A stretch of 64,000 nt of DNA, taken from JAGGYK01 sp034716155. Its GTDB lineage: Bacteria; Desulfobacterota; Desulfomonilia; UBA1062. Position 1 is the stretch's first letter. Every line of letters begins with the position of its first letter. A program made the position numbers and the translations under genes. The stretch spans positions 16,397 through 80,396 of the forward strand of contig JAYEFR010000030.1 in NCBI GenBank assembly GCA_034716155.1, read 5' to 3'. The notes beneath the pieces are model-generated. The model made no database searches and had not been told where the DNA came from. It worked only from the letters and a program-made list of their open reading frames with translations. Shown in pieces: positions 8,392-16,881 of the stretch.

Positions 8392-9192
8392 ATGAATACA
8401 CATCCAAACGATTATATTAAACCCGAACTCATGGCCTGTTGCGGCGCCAGAGAGATAAAAGATGGAGATGTGGTTATAGTCGGAACAGGGTTTCCTACTA
8501 TGGCTGCTAATATCGCTAAATATACACATGCCACAAATGCCACATTAATGCAGGAGTCAGGCGTCTATGACTCCCAACCTAAAAGACCTGCACTCTCTGT
8601 TGGAGATCCGTGTCTTAATCCCGGAGCGGCCATGATCGGCGGCCTGGTGGATATCATGGGTATGTTTCTCCAGGCCGGATGGGTGGATGTGGGGTTTCTG
8701 GCCGGAAGTCAGATAGACAAGTTCGGAAACATCAACACCACTGCTATCGGAGACTATAATAGACCTAAAAGCCGACTCCCGGGCAGTGGCGGTGCCAACC
8801 CGATAGGCTCTTTGGCAAAAAAGGTGCTTATCATAGCCCTCCATGACAAACGCAGGCTGGCAGAGCATGTAGATTTTATCACAACCCCGGGATATATCGA
8901 TGGCCCAGGGGCCAGGGAAAGATGCGGCCTGCCTCCGGATACCGGGCCACAAATCATCGTTACAAATAAGGCAGTGCTGCGCTTTGATAAAGAGACCAAA
9001 GAGGCATATCTGGCCACATATCATCCGGATAGTTCTATAGATGAGGTAGTTAGCCTTACCCCGTGGGGACTAAAGGTAGCTGACGATGTCCATGAAACAG
9101 AACCACCGAGAGAGGAAGAGCTCAGGGTCATGTGGGAAATCATTGACCCTTTAAGAATGATCAAAATTTATGAGGGCCGGGGTTATGTATGA
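8392..9192 (+). CDS. Class I CoA-transferase, beta subunit (GctB-like)
   Basis: A 266-aa partner of the preceding subunit, the same length as the glutaconate CoA-transferase beta chain. Glu55 in 'LMQESG' sits where GctB enzymes carry their catalytic Glu (Glu54 in the well-studied Acidaminococcus enzyme), which forms a glutamyl-CoA thioester. Its presence favours a true transferase over an IpdB-type hydrolase. Other family blocks are 'GFLAGSQIDKFGNINTT' and 'GSGGANPIGSLAK'. A strong AGGAGGTGAT ribosome site lies before the start. Substrate acids cannot be deduced; the pair may activate the pathway's organic acid with acetyl- or succinyl-CoA. Confidence 0.85.
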   Translation: MNTHPNDYIKPELMACCGAREIKDGDVVIVGTGFPTMAANIAKYTHATNATLMQESGVYDSQPKRPALSVGDPCLNPGAAMIGGLVDIMGMFLQAGWVDVGFLAGSQIDKFGNINTTAIGDYNRPKSRLPGSGGANPIGSLAKKVLIIALHDKRRLAEHVDFITTPGYIDGPGARERCGLPPDTGPQIIVTNKAVLRFDKETKEAYLATYHPDSSIDEVVSLTPWGLKVADDVHETEPPREEELRVMWEIIDPLRMIKIYEGRGYV

Positions 9193-9251
9193 TCCCCCTT
9201 CAAGGATGCTTTTGATAATAGGATTGAAAATTTTTTAATATGGAGGAAGAG

Positions 9252-10619
9252 ATGGACTATACAAAAAGATTGGCAACCCTTTGCGCAGGGGTCTCCATAG
9301 ACAGGCTTTCTCCGGAGGTTATCCAAAAGGCTAAGCTTTGCATCCTGGATTTTGTAGCCAATGTCTATGGCTCTATGGAACTGGATGCCGTAAGAGGAGT
9401 GGCCGCCTACATTCGTTCCCTTGGCGGCGCTGAAAGTGCTACTGCCTTAGGTTGGGGATTCAAGACAGGCACTCTGAATGCCGCCTTTATAAATGGTACT
9501 ACAGCCGAGGCCATAGAGGCACAGGATGGCCTGCGTTTCGGAGGAAACCATCCAGGCACCGCTGTTATCCCCGCATCTATTGTAGTTGCCGAAGACATGG
9601 GACTTGGCGGCAGAGATGTCATAGAGGCGGTGGTGGCAGGTTATGATGCTGCCAATCGAGTAGCTGCGGCAATGCATCCCAGACACACCCTGTCCGGATT
9701 CCTTCCCACAGGGACATGCGGAGCATTCGGGGCTGCAGCAGCTGTTGCACGACTTAAGGGCCTTGATATAGAAGGCATGCTGAACGCCCTTGGCAATGCC
9801 GGATATATCTTGCCGATATCCATGGCAGAGCAATTGATGGGAGGATACACTATAAAAATTGTGCAGGGAGGTCAGGCTGCCGCCGCTGGAATAATGGCAG
9901 CAGGATTGGCAACCTCAGGGATTACCGGAGCCCCCTATGTCTTGGAAGGATCAGAATTAAATGGAGGCTTCACTCAGATAACGACAGACATTGAACCGAA
10001 TCTGGAAAAGATCACCGAAGGTCTGGGCGAACACTACACCATTATGGATGTATATTTTAAGCCATACACTGCATGCCGCCATACCCATGGAGCGATTCAG
10101 GCCACCTTAGAACTGACAAAAGAAAGGCCGATTGACCCCAAAGAGATTGAAGGGGTGGAGGTATATACCTATGGGATGGCAGTTATTGCTGTGGGGAAAG
10201 GTGTGGAGCAAAAAGATACCTTTGTCTCTGCCCAGTTTTCCATACCATATTGTGTTTCTGCCTGCTTGATCGACAAAGAGTTCGGGCCAAGGCAACTGAA
10301 AGAAGAGCGAATGGCTGATCCAGCAGTCATCTCGCTTTCAAAAAAGATCTCCACCCAAATGGATGACGAACTGAACAAGGTGTATCCGGATCTTACCTCA
10401 AGCAGGGTAGAAGTTACCCTTAAAGATGGCAAAAAACCGGTGAAACAGGTTGATATCCCGAAAGGAGACCCCAGAGACCCTATGACAGAAAAAGACCTCT
10501 GCGCCAAGGTCAAATACTTCGCCGGCAATAGAGATGAAAAGACCATAGCAAAGACAATCAATATGATCCTTAATTTAGAAAATGCAGGTAAAATCAATGA
10601 ACTCACAAAAATCATTTAG
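9252..10619 (+). CDS. MmgE/PrpD family protein
   Basis: A 455-aa protein of the family that includes 2-methylcitrate dehydratase (PrpD), cis-aconitate decarboxylase and iminodisuccinate epimerase. Family signatures seen are 'AEAIEAQDGLRFGGNHPGTAVIP', 'FLPTGTCGAFGAAAAVARLKGL' and 'FKPYTACRHTHGAIQA'. ATG 9252 is chosen because GGAGGAAG precedes it closely; ATG 9240 is in frame but overlaps that site. Its job here is probably hydration, dehydration or decarboxylation of a tricarboxylate- or dicarboxylate-like intermediate. No methylcitrate synthase or lyase is near, so the methylcitrate cycle is unlikely. It is the fifth enzyme type of the operon. Confidence 0.85.
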   Translation: MDYTKRLATLCAGVSIDRLSPEVIQKAKLCILDFVANVYGSMELDAVRGVAAYIRSLGGAESATALGWGFKTGTLNAAFINGTTAEAIEAQDGLRFGGNHPGTAVIPASIVVAEDMGLGGRDVIEAVVAGYDAANRVAAAMHPRHTLSGFLPTGTCGAFGAAAAVARLKGLDIEGMLNALGNAGYILPISMAEQLMGGYTIKIVQGGQAAAAGIMAAGLATSGITGAPYVLEGSELNGGFTQITTDIEPNLEKITEGLGEHYTIMDVYFKPYTACRHTHGAIQATLELTKERPIDPKEIEGVEVYTYGMAVIAVGKGVEQKDTFVSAQFSIPYCVSACLIDKEFGPRQLKEERMADPAVISLSKKISTQMDDELNKVYPDLTSSRVEVTLKDGKKPVKQVDIPKGDPRDPMTEKDLCAKVKYFAGNRDEKTIAKTINMILNLENAGKINELTKII

Positions 10620-10643
10620 CTGATTAAAAAGAAAGGAGCAATT

Positions 10644-11810
10644 ATGGACTTCAACCTCAATGAAGAGCAACAAATGCTGATTAATACTATTCGTACCATG
10701 GCTAAAAGGGAGAATCTCAAAGAACTGGCAGCACATACTGAGACCACAGGAGATTTTCCTTTTCACCTGATGAAGAAGTACACTGACATGGGGCTTCTGG
10801 GAATGACTCTGTCACCCGAGCATGGAGGCGGCGGACAGTCAGCCATAAACGCCATCTTCGCAATTGAAGAGCTGGCAAAGTTCAGTGCCATGATAGCCGG
10901 CTCGGTATTCGAGTCAAACGTGGGGCCTGTCAGGGTAATTGACCTCTTCGGGACTGAGGATCAGAAAAAATCCATCATCCCGGGGGTATGCAAAGGGGAA
11001 TTAAGTGTGTCAGTATGCATGACCGAACCCGAAGCAGGTTCGGACCTCACCAGTCTGTCCACCAATGTGAAAGAGGACGGCAATCACTATATCCTGAATG
11101 GTCGGAAGACATTTATTACAGGTGGTGGAGAAGCGTCTCACTATTTTGTCTACACCCGCTTTGGAGACATTACAGGATATAAAGGAATCGGGGGCATCAT
11201 AGTTGAGAAAGATACCCCTGGCTTTACCTTCGGCAAACAGGAAAAGTTTATGGGGCTTCACGGAATGCCATCCTGCGATCTTATCTTTGAGGATGTAAAG
11301 ATCCCAAAGGAAAATGTAGTGATCAAACCCGGAGACTTTAAAAGACTCATGACTACCTTCGACATCGAACGTTGCGGCAACGCAGCCATGTGTCTTGGTA
11401 TTGCAGGTGGTGCCTTGGAGGAGGCAAAGTCATATGCCGAACAGCGTCATGCCTTTGGGAGACCTATATGCGAATTTCAGGCCATTCAGTTTATGATCGT
11501 GGATATGGCCATGAAGCTGGACGCGGCACGTCTCCTTGTCTATCGAGCCGTCACCGGGGCCGGTAAAGGACTGCCTTCCATATATGAAGCATCCATGGCC
11601 AAATGCTTTGCTAATGAGATGGTAGCGGATGTTACCAATACTGCTATGGAGGTCTTTGGAGGTTACGGTTACAGTAGAGAATTCCCGGTGGAAAGGATGG
11701 CCAGGGACGGGAAGGCATGGAGAGTTGCCGGAGGTACAATCCAGATGCTTAAGATCACTATGGCAAGCCTGCTCTTTGGACGGCGGTTCGATCAACGTAA
11801 GGGGAAGTGA
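10644..11810 (+). CDS. Acyl-CoA dehydrogenase
   Basis: A 388-aa flavin acyl-CoA dehydrogenase with the standard N-terminal helical, middle beta and C-terminal helical domains. The FAD/substrate signature 'CMTEPEAGSD' is near residue 125 and 'RHAFGRPICEFQAIQ' lies in the C-terminal domain. The position of the usual catalytic Glu of the short- and medium-chain enzymes (YEGT) reads AGGT here (residues 362-365). Glu242 in 'FDIER' matches the alternative base position known from isovaleryl- and long-chain acyl-CoA dehydrogenases. This suggests a branched, bulky or cyclic acyl-CoA substrate. AAGGAG precedes the start. No ETF genes are nearby. Confidence 0.92.
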   Translation: MDFNLNEEQQMLINTIRTMAKRENLKELAAHTETTGDFPFHLMKKYTDMGLLGMTLSPEHGGGGQSAINAIFAIEELAKFSAMIAGSVFESNVGPVRVIDLFGTEDQKKSIIPGVCKGELSVSVCMTEPEAGSDLTSLSTNVKEDGNHYILNGRKTFITGGGEASHYFVYTRFGDITGYKGIGGIIVEKDTPGFTFGKQEKFMGLHGMPSCDLIFEDVKIPKENVVIKPGDFKRLMTTFDIERCGNAAMCLGIAGGALEEAKSYAEQRHAFGRPICEFQAIQFMIVDMAMKLDAARLLVYRAVTGAGKGLPSIYEASMAKCFANEMVADVTNTAMEVFGGYGYSREFPVERMARDGKAWRVAGGTIQMLKITMASLLFGRRFDQRKGK

Positions 11811-11852
11811 TCTCTAAAACAAAAAATTAATTAAAGATAAGGAGGAAATACT

Positions 11853-12293
11853 ATGGGCCGTTATTATAAAGATGCTAATCAACTCTATGAGATCTATGGT
11901 TATTTTATGGAGCGTATACTTACAGACGAAAAGAGAGGTCCTAAAATGGCTAAGGCTAATATCATTATTAAATTCATATATACAGATCCTGACTGCGAGA
12001 TTACCATAGACCTGAAAAACCCACCAAAAAAGGAAGGGTACTACGGGAATTACTACCTGGGGCCATGCGATCTTAAGGAAGATGTCTGGTCCAAACAGGC
12101 TGCTGACTTCTCCCATAGCTTCTGGCACGGTTTTGAGAACCCAGTAGCCGCCGTAACCAGAGGGAAAATAAAACAGGGCGGCAAGATTACTGCCATGCTG
12201 AAACTCTTGCCGGTGGTTAGGCCCGCATTTAAGATGTTCCCCATAATCCTTGAGGAAATGGGCTACAGCGACCTTATAATTAAAAAGAAGTGA
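11853..12293 (+). CDS. SCP2-like (sterol carrier) small protein, tentative
   Basis: A 146-aa soluble protein, the last gene before the operon terminator. Its layout, with an amphipathic N-terminal helix, 'IIIKFIYTDPDCEITIDL' strands, an aromatic-rich middle and 'AAVTRGKIKQGGKITAMLKLLP', resembles SCP2 domains, which bind hydrophobic ligands or acyl-CoAs. The match is by pattern only. If correct, the protein could carry or present a hydrophobic pathway intermediate. A strong AAGGAGG precedes the start, so it is well expressed with the operon. Confidence 0.5.
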   Translation: MGRYYKDANQLYEIYGYFMERILTDEKRGPKMAKANIIIKFIYTDPDCEITIDLKNPPKKEGYYGNYYLGPCDLKEDVWSKQAADFSHSFWHGFENPVAAVTRGKIKQGGKITAMLKLLPVVRPAFKMFPIILEEMGYSDLIIKKK

Positions 12294-12315
12294 AGGCGGT
12301 GGTCAGTGAGTAATA

Positions 12316-12354
12316 AAAAGGGGCCAGGGCTATACAATAGCCCTGGCCCCTTTT
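12316..12354 (+). terminator. Rho-independent terminator of the catabolic operon
   Basis: A perfect 13-bp stem (12320-12332 with 12338-12350), GC-rich, with a 5-base loop. It is followed by TTTT and preceded by AAAA that extends the pairing. It lies 23 bases after the last gene of the operon. Confidence 0.92.
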
Positions 12355-12381
12355 CTTATCTTACCAGGCAATGACTCATAC

Positions 12382-12497
12382 CAAGTTGCAATCAAGTCAT
12401 TGCGAGAAGCTTTAGCGACGTGGCAATCTCAGCCTCTAGATTGCTTCGCTTCGCTCGCAATGACAATTTCGATAAGTACTTGATTGAATGCAACTTG
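12382..12497. repeat. Palindromic repeat element (family A) with outer inverted repeats
   Basis: An inner pair GTCATTGCGAG (12396-12406) and CTCGCAATGAC (12454-12464) encloses GC-rich hairpin DNA. An outer pair, CAAGTTGCAATCAAGT (12382-12397) and its near-complement at 12478-12497 with a 3-base insertion, brackets the whole. The inner motif recurs at 24555-24640 and 43323-43410. It resembles REP- or MITE-like dispersed palindromes; no gene is present inside. Confidence 0.75.
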
Positions 12498-12500
12498 ATA

Positions 12501-12641
12501 TCAAAAGGCAGCTGATGTTGCCGAAATCAATCCTACGGCAAAGACAACCCCTGCTATCCCAGCTCCTGCAACGCCCAATAAAGGGGCCAGTCCCACCAGT
12601 ATAAACCCAAACAAGAATCTCCCTTGTCCTTTTGTCTCCAT
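12501..12641 (-). CDS. Small single-span membrane protein (46 aa)
   Basis: A 46-residue protein beginning METKGQGRF and consisting otherwise of a glycine/alanine-rich hydrophobic stretch (about residues 9-45), enough for one long or two short membrane passes. A perfect AAGGAGG lies 7 bases upstream of the ATG, which is why I call this very short frame. It follows the OB-fold membrane protein after 29 bases on the same strand and may be an accessory subunit. Function unknown. Confidence 0.6.
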   Translation of the reverse strand: METKGQGRFLFGFILVGLAPLLGVAGAGIAGVVFAVGLISATSAAF

Positions 12642-12669
12642 TTTATCCTCCTTACACTTGACTTCTCTT

Positions 12670-13140
12670 TTAAGTCTTTAACCTTTTTACGCTTACAGCA
12701 GATATAGTGAGGCTCGTTCGTTTAAAGAGATTTCTCATCACCATCCCCAAGACCTCCACCTTATCCCCCACCTTTATATCCTCCAATGGGGAGGTAAACA
12801 TAATTACCTTTATACTATCTGTTTCATCTTGAATATCAAAGTGTGGCCTTTTCAGCCACCTAAAGGTTGCCTTCTTAACCACCCCATAGACCTTGACCAC
12901 ATCTCCTATATTCTTAAGCGTAATCCCTTCTATCTTGTAATACCTTGCGTTCTTCCTGTATCTGCCCTCTGCCTGCGCATAACCCCTTTGGCTCATCATC
13001 CTCAAGGCAATCGGGATAATAAGTATCATAAACAACATGGGGATGGCATACATCAGGAAATGCGCATCCCCTGTCGAGATATATTGAACTGCTACCATAA
13101 AGGCAACAATGCCAAAGGCTATCCATGCAAGGCCTGACAT
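12670..13140 (-). CDS. Membrane protein with a C-terminal OB-fold-like domain
   Basis: A 156-aa protein with two membrane segments (about residues 5-20 and 28-47) followed by a soluble part. The pattern of the soluble part (DVVKVYGVVKKATF..., DIKVGDKVEVLGMVMRN) looks like an OB-fold or NfeD-like beta barrel. It lies 10 bases downstream of the formate channel gene and is probably co-transcribed. NfeD-like domains are found in membrane-quality proteins, but I cannot assign a function with confidence. Confidence 0.6.
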   Translation of the reverse strand: MSGLAWIAFGIVAFMVAVQYISTGDAHFLMYAIPMLFMILIIPIALRMMSQRGYAQAEGRYRKNARYYKIEGITLKNIGDVVKVYGVVKKATFRWLKRPHFDIQDETDSIKVIMFTSPLEDIKVGDKVEVLGMVMRNLFKRTSLTISAVSVKRLKT

Positions 13141-13150
13141 ATTATATAAC

Positions 13151-14032
13151 CTACTCTTTGGGCACCTCGTTTCTAAACATCATGAAATACGCCACCCCAA
13201 TAAAGAGGAATCCTCCAAAGATATTCCCTATTGTTGCAGGCAATTCATTCCAGTACCACATATCAATCCAGGTGATTCCTCCGAAGTGGGCTAAAAGTCC
13301 ACCCATCTTCTGAACCAGCGCAGGGTGCCAGTCAACAAGGAATTTGCCGGCCGGTATGAAATACATGTTGGCTACACAATGCTCAAACCCGGACGATACA
13401 AAGGCCATGATCGGGAACCAGATGCCAAAAAACTTACCAACGACATTGTCTGCTGTAATCGCAAGCAGAATTGCAATATTGACCAGGAAGTTACAGCCGA
13501 TGGCCTTCAAGAAGCATGACCACAGGCCAACAGAACCCACTGCCTTGTAGGTCAGGGTCTTACCTACGGCAATCTTCACTGCTGTAAGACCAAAGGCATT
13601 GACTGCCAGGGCCCCCTCAACCCCGCCGGTTACAAATGGGCCTGCAGCCATAATATAAGCGTAGAAGAAGGATCCGATTATGTTCCCAATATAGACCCAG
13701 ACCCAGTTTCTTAATACAGCCCCCCAGGAGATCTTCTTCATCATGGCGGCCATGGGTACCAGCATACAATCTCCTGTAAAGAGTTCCATACCGGTGATTA
13801 CAATCGCAATCAAGCCTACCGGGAACACGGAACCGCCAATGAGTTTCCCAATCCCAGGGCCAAGATGGGCTGCAACCCCAGTTGAGCACACAGTACACAA
13901 ACCAGCACCTATAGCAATATAGGCGCCCGCCATAAAACCACGGATAAGCAACTGAAATACCGAAAGTTTAGCCTTGTAGCTTCCTGCGTTTCCTGCCAAA
14001 GCTACCATTTTAGGTGGTGCATTAAATGCCAT
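13151..14032 (-). CDS. Formate/nitrite transporter family channel (FdhC/FocA-like)
   Basis: A 293-aa FNT-family membrane protein with six predicted helices. Family landmarks include 'GFMAGAYIAIGAGL', the 'TGMELFTGDCM' block, 'NFLVNIA' and the second half 'GFEHCVANMYFIPAG', which holds the conserved pore histidine (His in FEHCVANM). FNT channels carry formate or nitrite. Its place just behind two formate dehydrogenase genes makes formate the likely substrate. ATAGGAGGATG precedes the start. A terminator stands between it and the dehydrogenase genes, so it may have its own promoter or be expressed by partial readthrough. Confidence 0.9.
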   Translation of the reverse strand: MAFNAPPKMVALAGNAGSYKAKLSVFQLLIRGFMAGAYIAIGAGLCTVCSTGVAAHLGPGIGKLIGGSVFPVGLIAIVITGMELFTGDCMLVPMAAMMKKISWGAVLRNWVWVYIGNIIGSFFYAYIMAAGPFVTGGVEGALAVNAFGLTAVKIAVGKTLTYKAVGSVGLWSCFLKAIGCNFLVNIAILLAITADNVVGKFFGIWFPIMAFVSSGFEHCVANMYFIPAGKFLVDWHPALVQKMGGLLAHFGGITWIDMWYWNELPATIGNIFGGFLFIGVAYFMMFRNEVPKE

Positions 14033-14069
14033 AAATCATCCTCCTATATAAATTTTTTGTATATATATG

Positions 14070-14100
14070 AAAAAGCAGGGCCTAAAGATATAGGCCCTGC
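14070..14100 (-). terminator. Rho-independent terminator after the formate dehydrogenase genes
   Basis: A 10-bp perfect stem (GCAGGGCCTA, 14075-14084, with TAGGCCCTGC, 14091-14100) followed, on the minus strand, by a run of five T. It lies 9 bases beyond the end of the selenocysteine FdhA gene and before the channel gene. Confidence 0.85.
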
Positions 14101-14109
14101 AAATGCTTC

Positions 14110-16797
14110 CTATGCCACCTTCTTTATGTTTACTGCGCTTACCTTGTATTCCGGTATCCCAGCAACAGGATCAAACGCAGGATTTGTAAGTCTGTTTGCC
14201 GCAGCCTCACTATAGTGGAATGGTATAAAGACCACGCCTTTGTCACACCTATCCGAGATATCAGCGCATACCTCAATAGCACCTCTCCTTGATGCAACCT
14301 CAATCCTGTCTCCCTGGCTGACACCCAGCCTCTCAGCATCTGCTAAATTTATCTCTACAAAGGCATCAGGTGTTCTTGATACAAGCCCCTTGGCACGTCT
14401 GCTCATAGTAGCGGTATGATACTGATAAAGGATCCTGCCTGTTGAGAGTAAAAATGGATACTCTTTATCAGGCATTTCAGCGGGTGGTTTATGTTCACAG
14501 ACACTGAACAAACCCTTGCCACGTGCGAATTTTTCAGTATGGAGGATCGGAGTGCCTGGATGATCCGTGTCAGGACACGGCCAGCAGATGCCTTCTTCTT
14601 CGATACGATCATAGGTGATACCCGCATACGATGCAGTCACATTATTTATCTCATCCATGATCTCACGAGCGCTGCTGTATTCCCAATCAGCGCCCATCTT
14701 GTTTGCTAAATCAGTAATGATTTCCCAGTCAGCAAGGGCCTTGCCAGGTGGGTCTACGGCCTTACGTACCCTCAAAACCCTGCGCTCTGTATTGGTAAAT
14801 GTCCCGTCTTTTTCCACCCAACACGTACTCGGAAGCACCACATCCGCAAGCTCACCTGTCTCATTCAAGAAGATATCCTGTATCACCAACAGATCAAGAT
14901 TCTTTAGTGCCTTTTCTACATGATTTATATCAGGGTCTGACATCATGGGGTTCTCTCCCATTACAATAAGCGCCTTTAAAGAGCCATCATAAGCTGCATC
15001 TATCATCTTGGGTAGTATAAGCCCGGGGTTATCAGGTATCTTTGTGCCCCATGCATCCTCAAATGGCTTGCGATGATCTGCATTAGCAACATTTCTATAC
15101 CCTGGCAAATTCCCAGGCAAACATGCCATATCACATGCACCCTGAACATTACTCTGCCCGCGCAGTGGATTTACGCCTGTGCCAGGCCGGCCGATATTGC
15201 CTGTCAACATGGCCAGGTTTGCACAGGATTTCACATTATCTGTCCCAACCGTGTGCTGGGTAATGCCCATGGCATAGACAATGGCAGCAGCATCTACCTT
15301 GGCATACATCCTTGCTGCCTTTTTAAGTTCATCTGCTGGTACACCTGTGATCTCCTCAACATATTCCGGGGTATATTTCTCAACAGTTTTTTTAAGTGCA
15401 TCAAAGCCTTCAGTCCTTGCCGCAATAAACTTATCATCTGCAAGGCCCTCTTTTATTATTACATGCATAAACCCGTTTAGTAACGCAATATCTGTTCCTG
15501 GACTGTGTCTGAGATGTATGGCTGCAAACTTGGCAAGTTCTATATTCCTGGGGTCAGCAAGGATCAGTTTGGTGCCTTTTTGTGTTACAGCCCTCTTGAT
15601 AAATGTAGAGATAACAGGATGGTTCTCTGTGGTATTTGTACCTATGATCAAATAGCAATTAGATTCTTCCAGATCTGCAATAGAGTTTGTCATTGCCCCA
15701 GAACCAAATGCAGCGGCCAGACCGGCCACGGTGGAGCTGTGTCAGAGTCTGGCGCAGTGATCTACATTATTCGTACCGATCACTGCTCTCATAAACTTTT
15801 GGAATAGATAATTTTCTTCATTCGTACACCTTGCAGAAGAAAGACCTGCAATAGAATTTGGACCATGCTTTTCCTTTATATCTGTGAGCCTGTCTGCAAC
15901 ATAGGCAATTGCATCATTCCAGCTTGCCTCTTTGAGTTTTCCGTCGACCCTGATCATCGGGGTTGTAAGCCTGTCGGGATGATCAATAAAGTCATATCCA
16001 AAACGGCCCTTTATACAAAGACTACCATGATTTGGTAAAGGTCCGCCTTCCCTTGGTGTAGATACCTTTACGACCTTGTTATCCTTTATATTCAGGTCCA
16101 TCTGGCAGCCTACACCACAATAGCCACAAGTGGTACGCACCTTTTCCAGATCAGCCCCCCTACCGGCAAAACGAGCCATCTTCTCTGTAAGTGCACCGAC
16201 AGGACAGACCCTTACACACTCACCGCAAAACAGGCAGTTTGATTCCTCATACTTTAGGCCAAATGGCGGCCCTACTGTGGAGCGTGGGCCTCTGCCTGCA
16301 TAATCGAGCACCTGGTTGACCTGAATCTCCTGACATGCACGAACACACAGACCACAGAGTACACACTTGTTCATATCCCGAATGATCATAGGATTGGCAT
16401 CTTCAACGGGTTTCCTATCCTTTGGCTCTTCAAATCGAGGCATCTCAATGCCCATTTCATATGCCAGATCCTGCAATACACAGTTGCCATTGGTCTCGCA
16501 CGTCATACAATTATGGTGGCCCATAGAAATCAAGAGCTCAACCGTGAGCTTTCTTGACCTTAAAACCCGATCTGTATTTGTATATACAACCATCCCCTTC
16601 TCTGCAGGGGTACAGCATGAAGGGATCAATGTTCGCGCCCTTTCCACCTCGACCACGCATACCCTGCATGCACCAATAGGTTTGACCTGCTCATGATGAC
16701 AGAGTACAGGGATATGGATATTGTTTTCCTTCGCTACCTCATAAATGGTTTGACCTGGGCTGAACTCTAATTCTTTTCCATCAATTGTTATCTGCAT
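14110..16797 (-). CDS. fdhA: Selenocysteine-containing formate dehydrogenase catalytic subunit (NuoG/FdhA-like), TGA read through
   Basis: An 895-aa protein formed by two frames joined through an in-frame TGA at 15744-15742, residue 352. The context 'DHCARL-U-HSSTVAGLAAAFG' is the classic Sec site of formate dehydrogenases. A SECIS-like hairpin follows, so the TGA should be read as selenocysteine. Domains in order: NuoG-type [2Fe-2S] (Cys33, 44, 47, 61), a His-Cys3 cluster (near 94-106), two [4Fe-4S] (Cys145-155 and 188-198), the Mo-domain [4Fe-4S] (Cys224, 227, 231, 261), the molybdopterin core, and the C-terminal dinucleotide-binding domain. It should oxidise formate (or reduce CO2) in the cytoplasm, passing electrons to the NuoEF-like subunits encoded upstream. 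Automatic annotation will probably split it into two genes or call it a pseudogene. Confidence 0.93.
15712..15744 (-). promoter_or_regulatory. SECIS-like hairpin and selenocysteine TGA codon
   Basis: The TGA is at 15744-15742. About 17 bases downstream on the minus strand, GGCC (15727-15724) and GGCC (15718-15715) pair around the loop GGTCT. An extra G-C and a T-G pair extend the stem. The GGUCU apical loop and its distance from the UGA match the E. coli fdhF/fdnG SECIS elements that bind SelB. Confidence 0.85.
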
Positions 16798-16881
16798 AAA
16801 AATTCTCCATGTTCAGACATCCACTCCTATAGAAAATTTCTTATTAAAACCTAATATAATTATTACCTTGTATATTTATCT

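Noticed and set aside
8557..9024. Long antisense frames inside the catabolic and chemotaxis genes
   Set aside because: They lie opposite well-supported genes, have no ribosome sites and no recognisable domains; treated as chance frames.
7441..9192. IpdAB-type steroid-ring hydrolase
   Set aside because: The beta subunit keeps the catalytic Glu (Glu55) expected for CoA-transferases. The idea is kept only as an alternative because of the SCP2-like gene and the 3-beta-HSD-type SDR nearby.
14110..16797. Two separate genes, or a nonsense-mutated formate dehydrogenase
   Set aside because: The TGA sits exactly at the known Sec site, a SECIS-like hairpin follows, and the frame is intact on both sides; a Sec codon explains it best.
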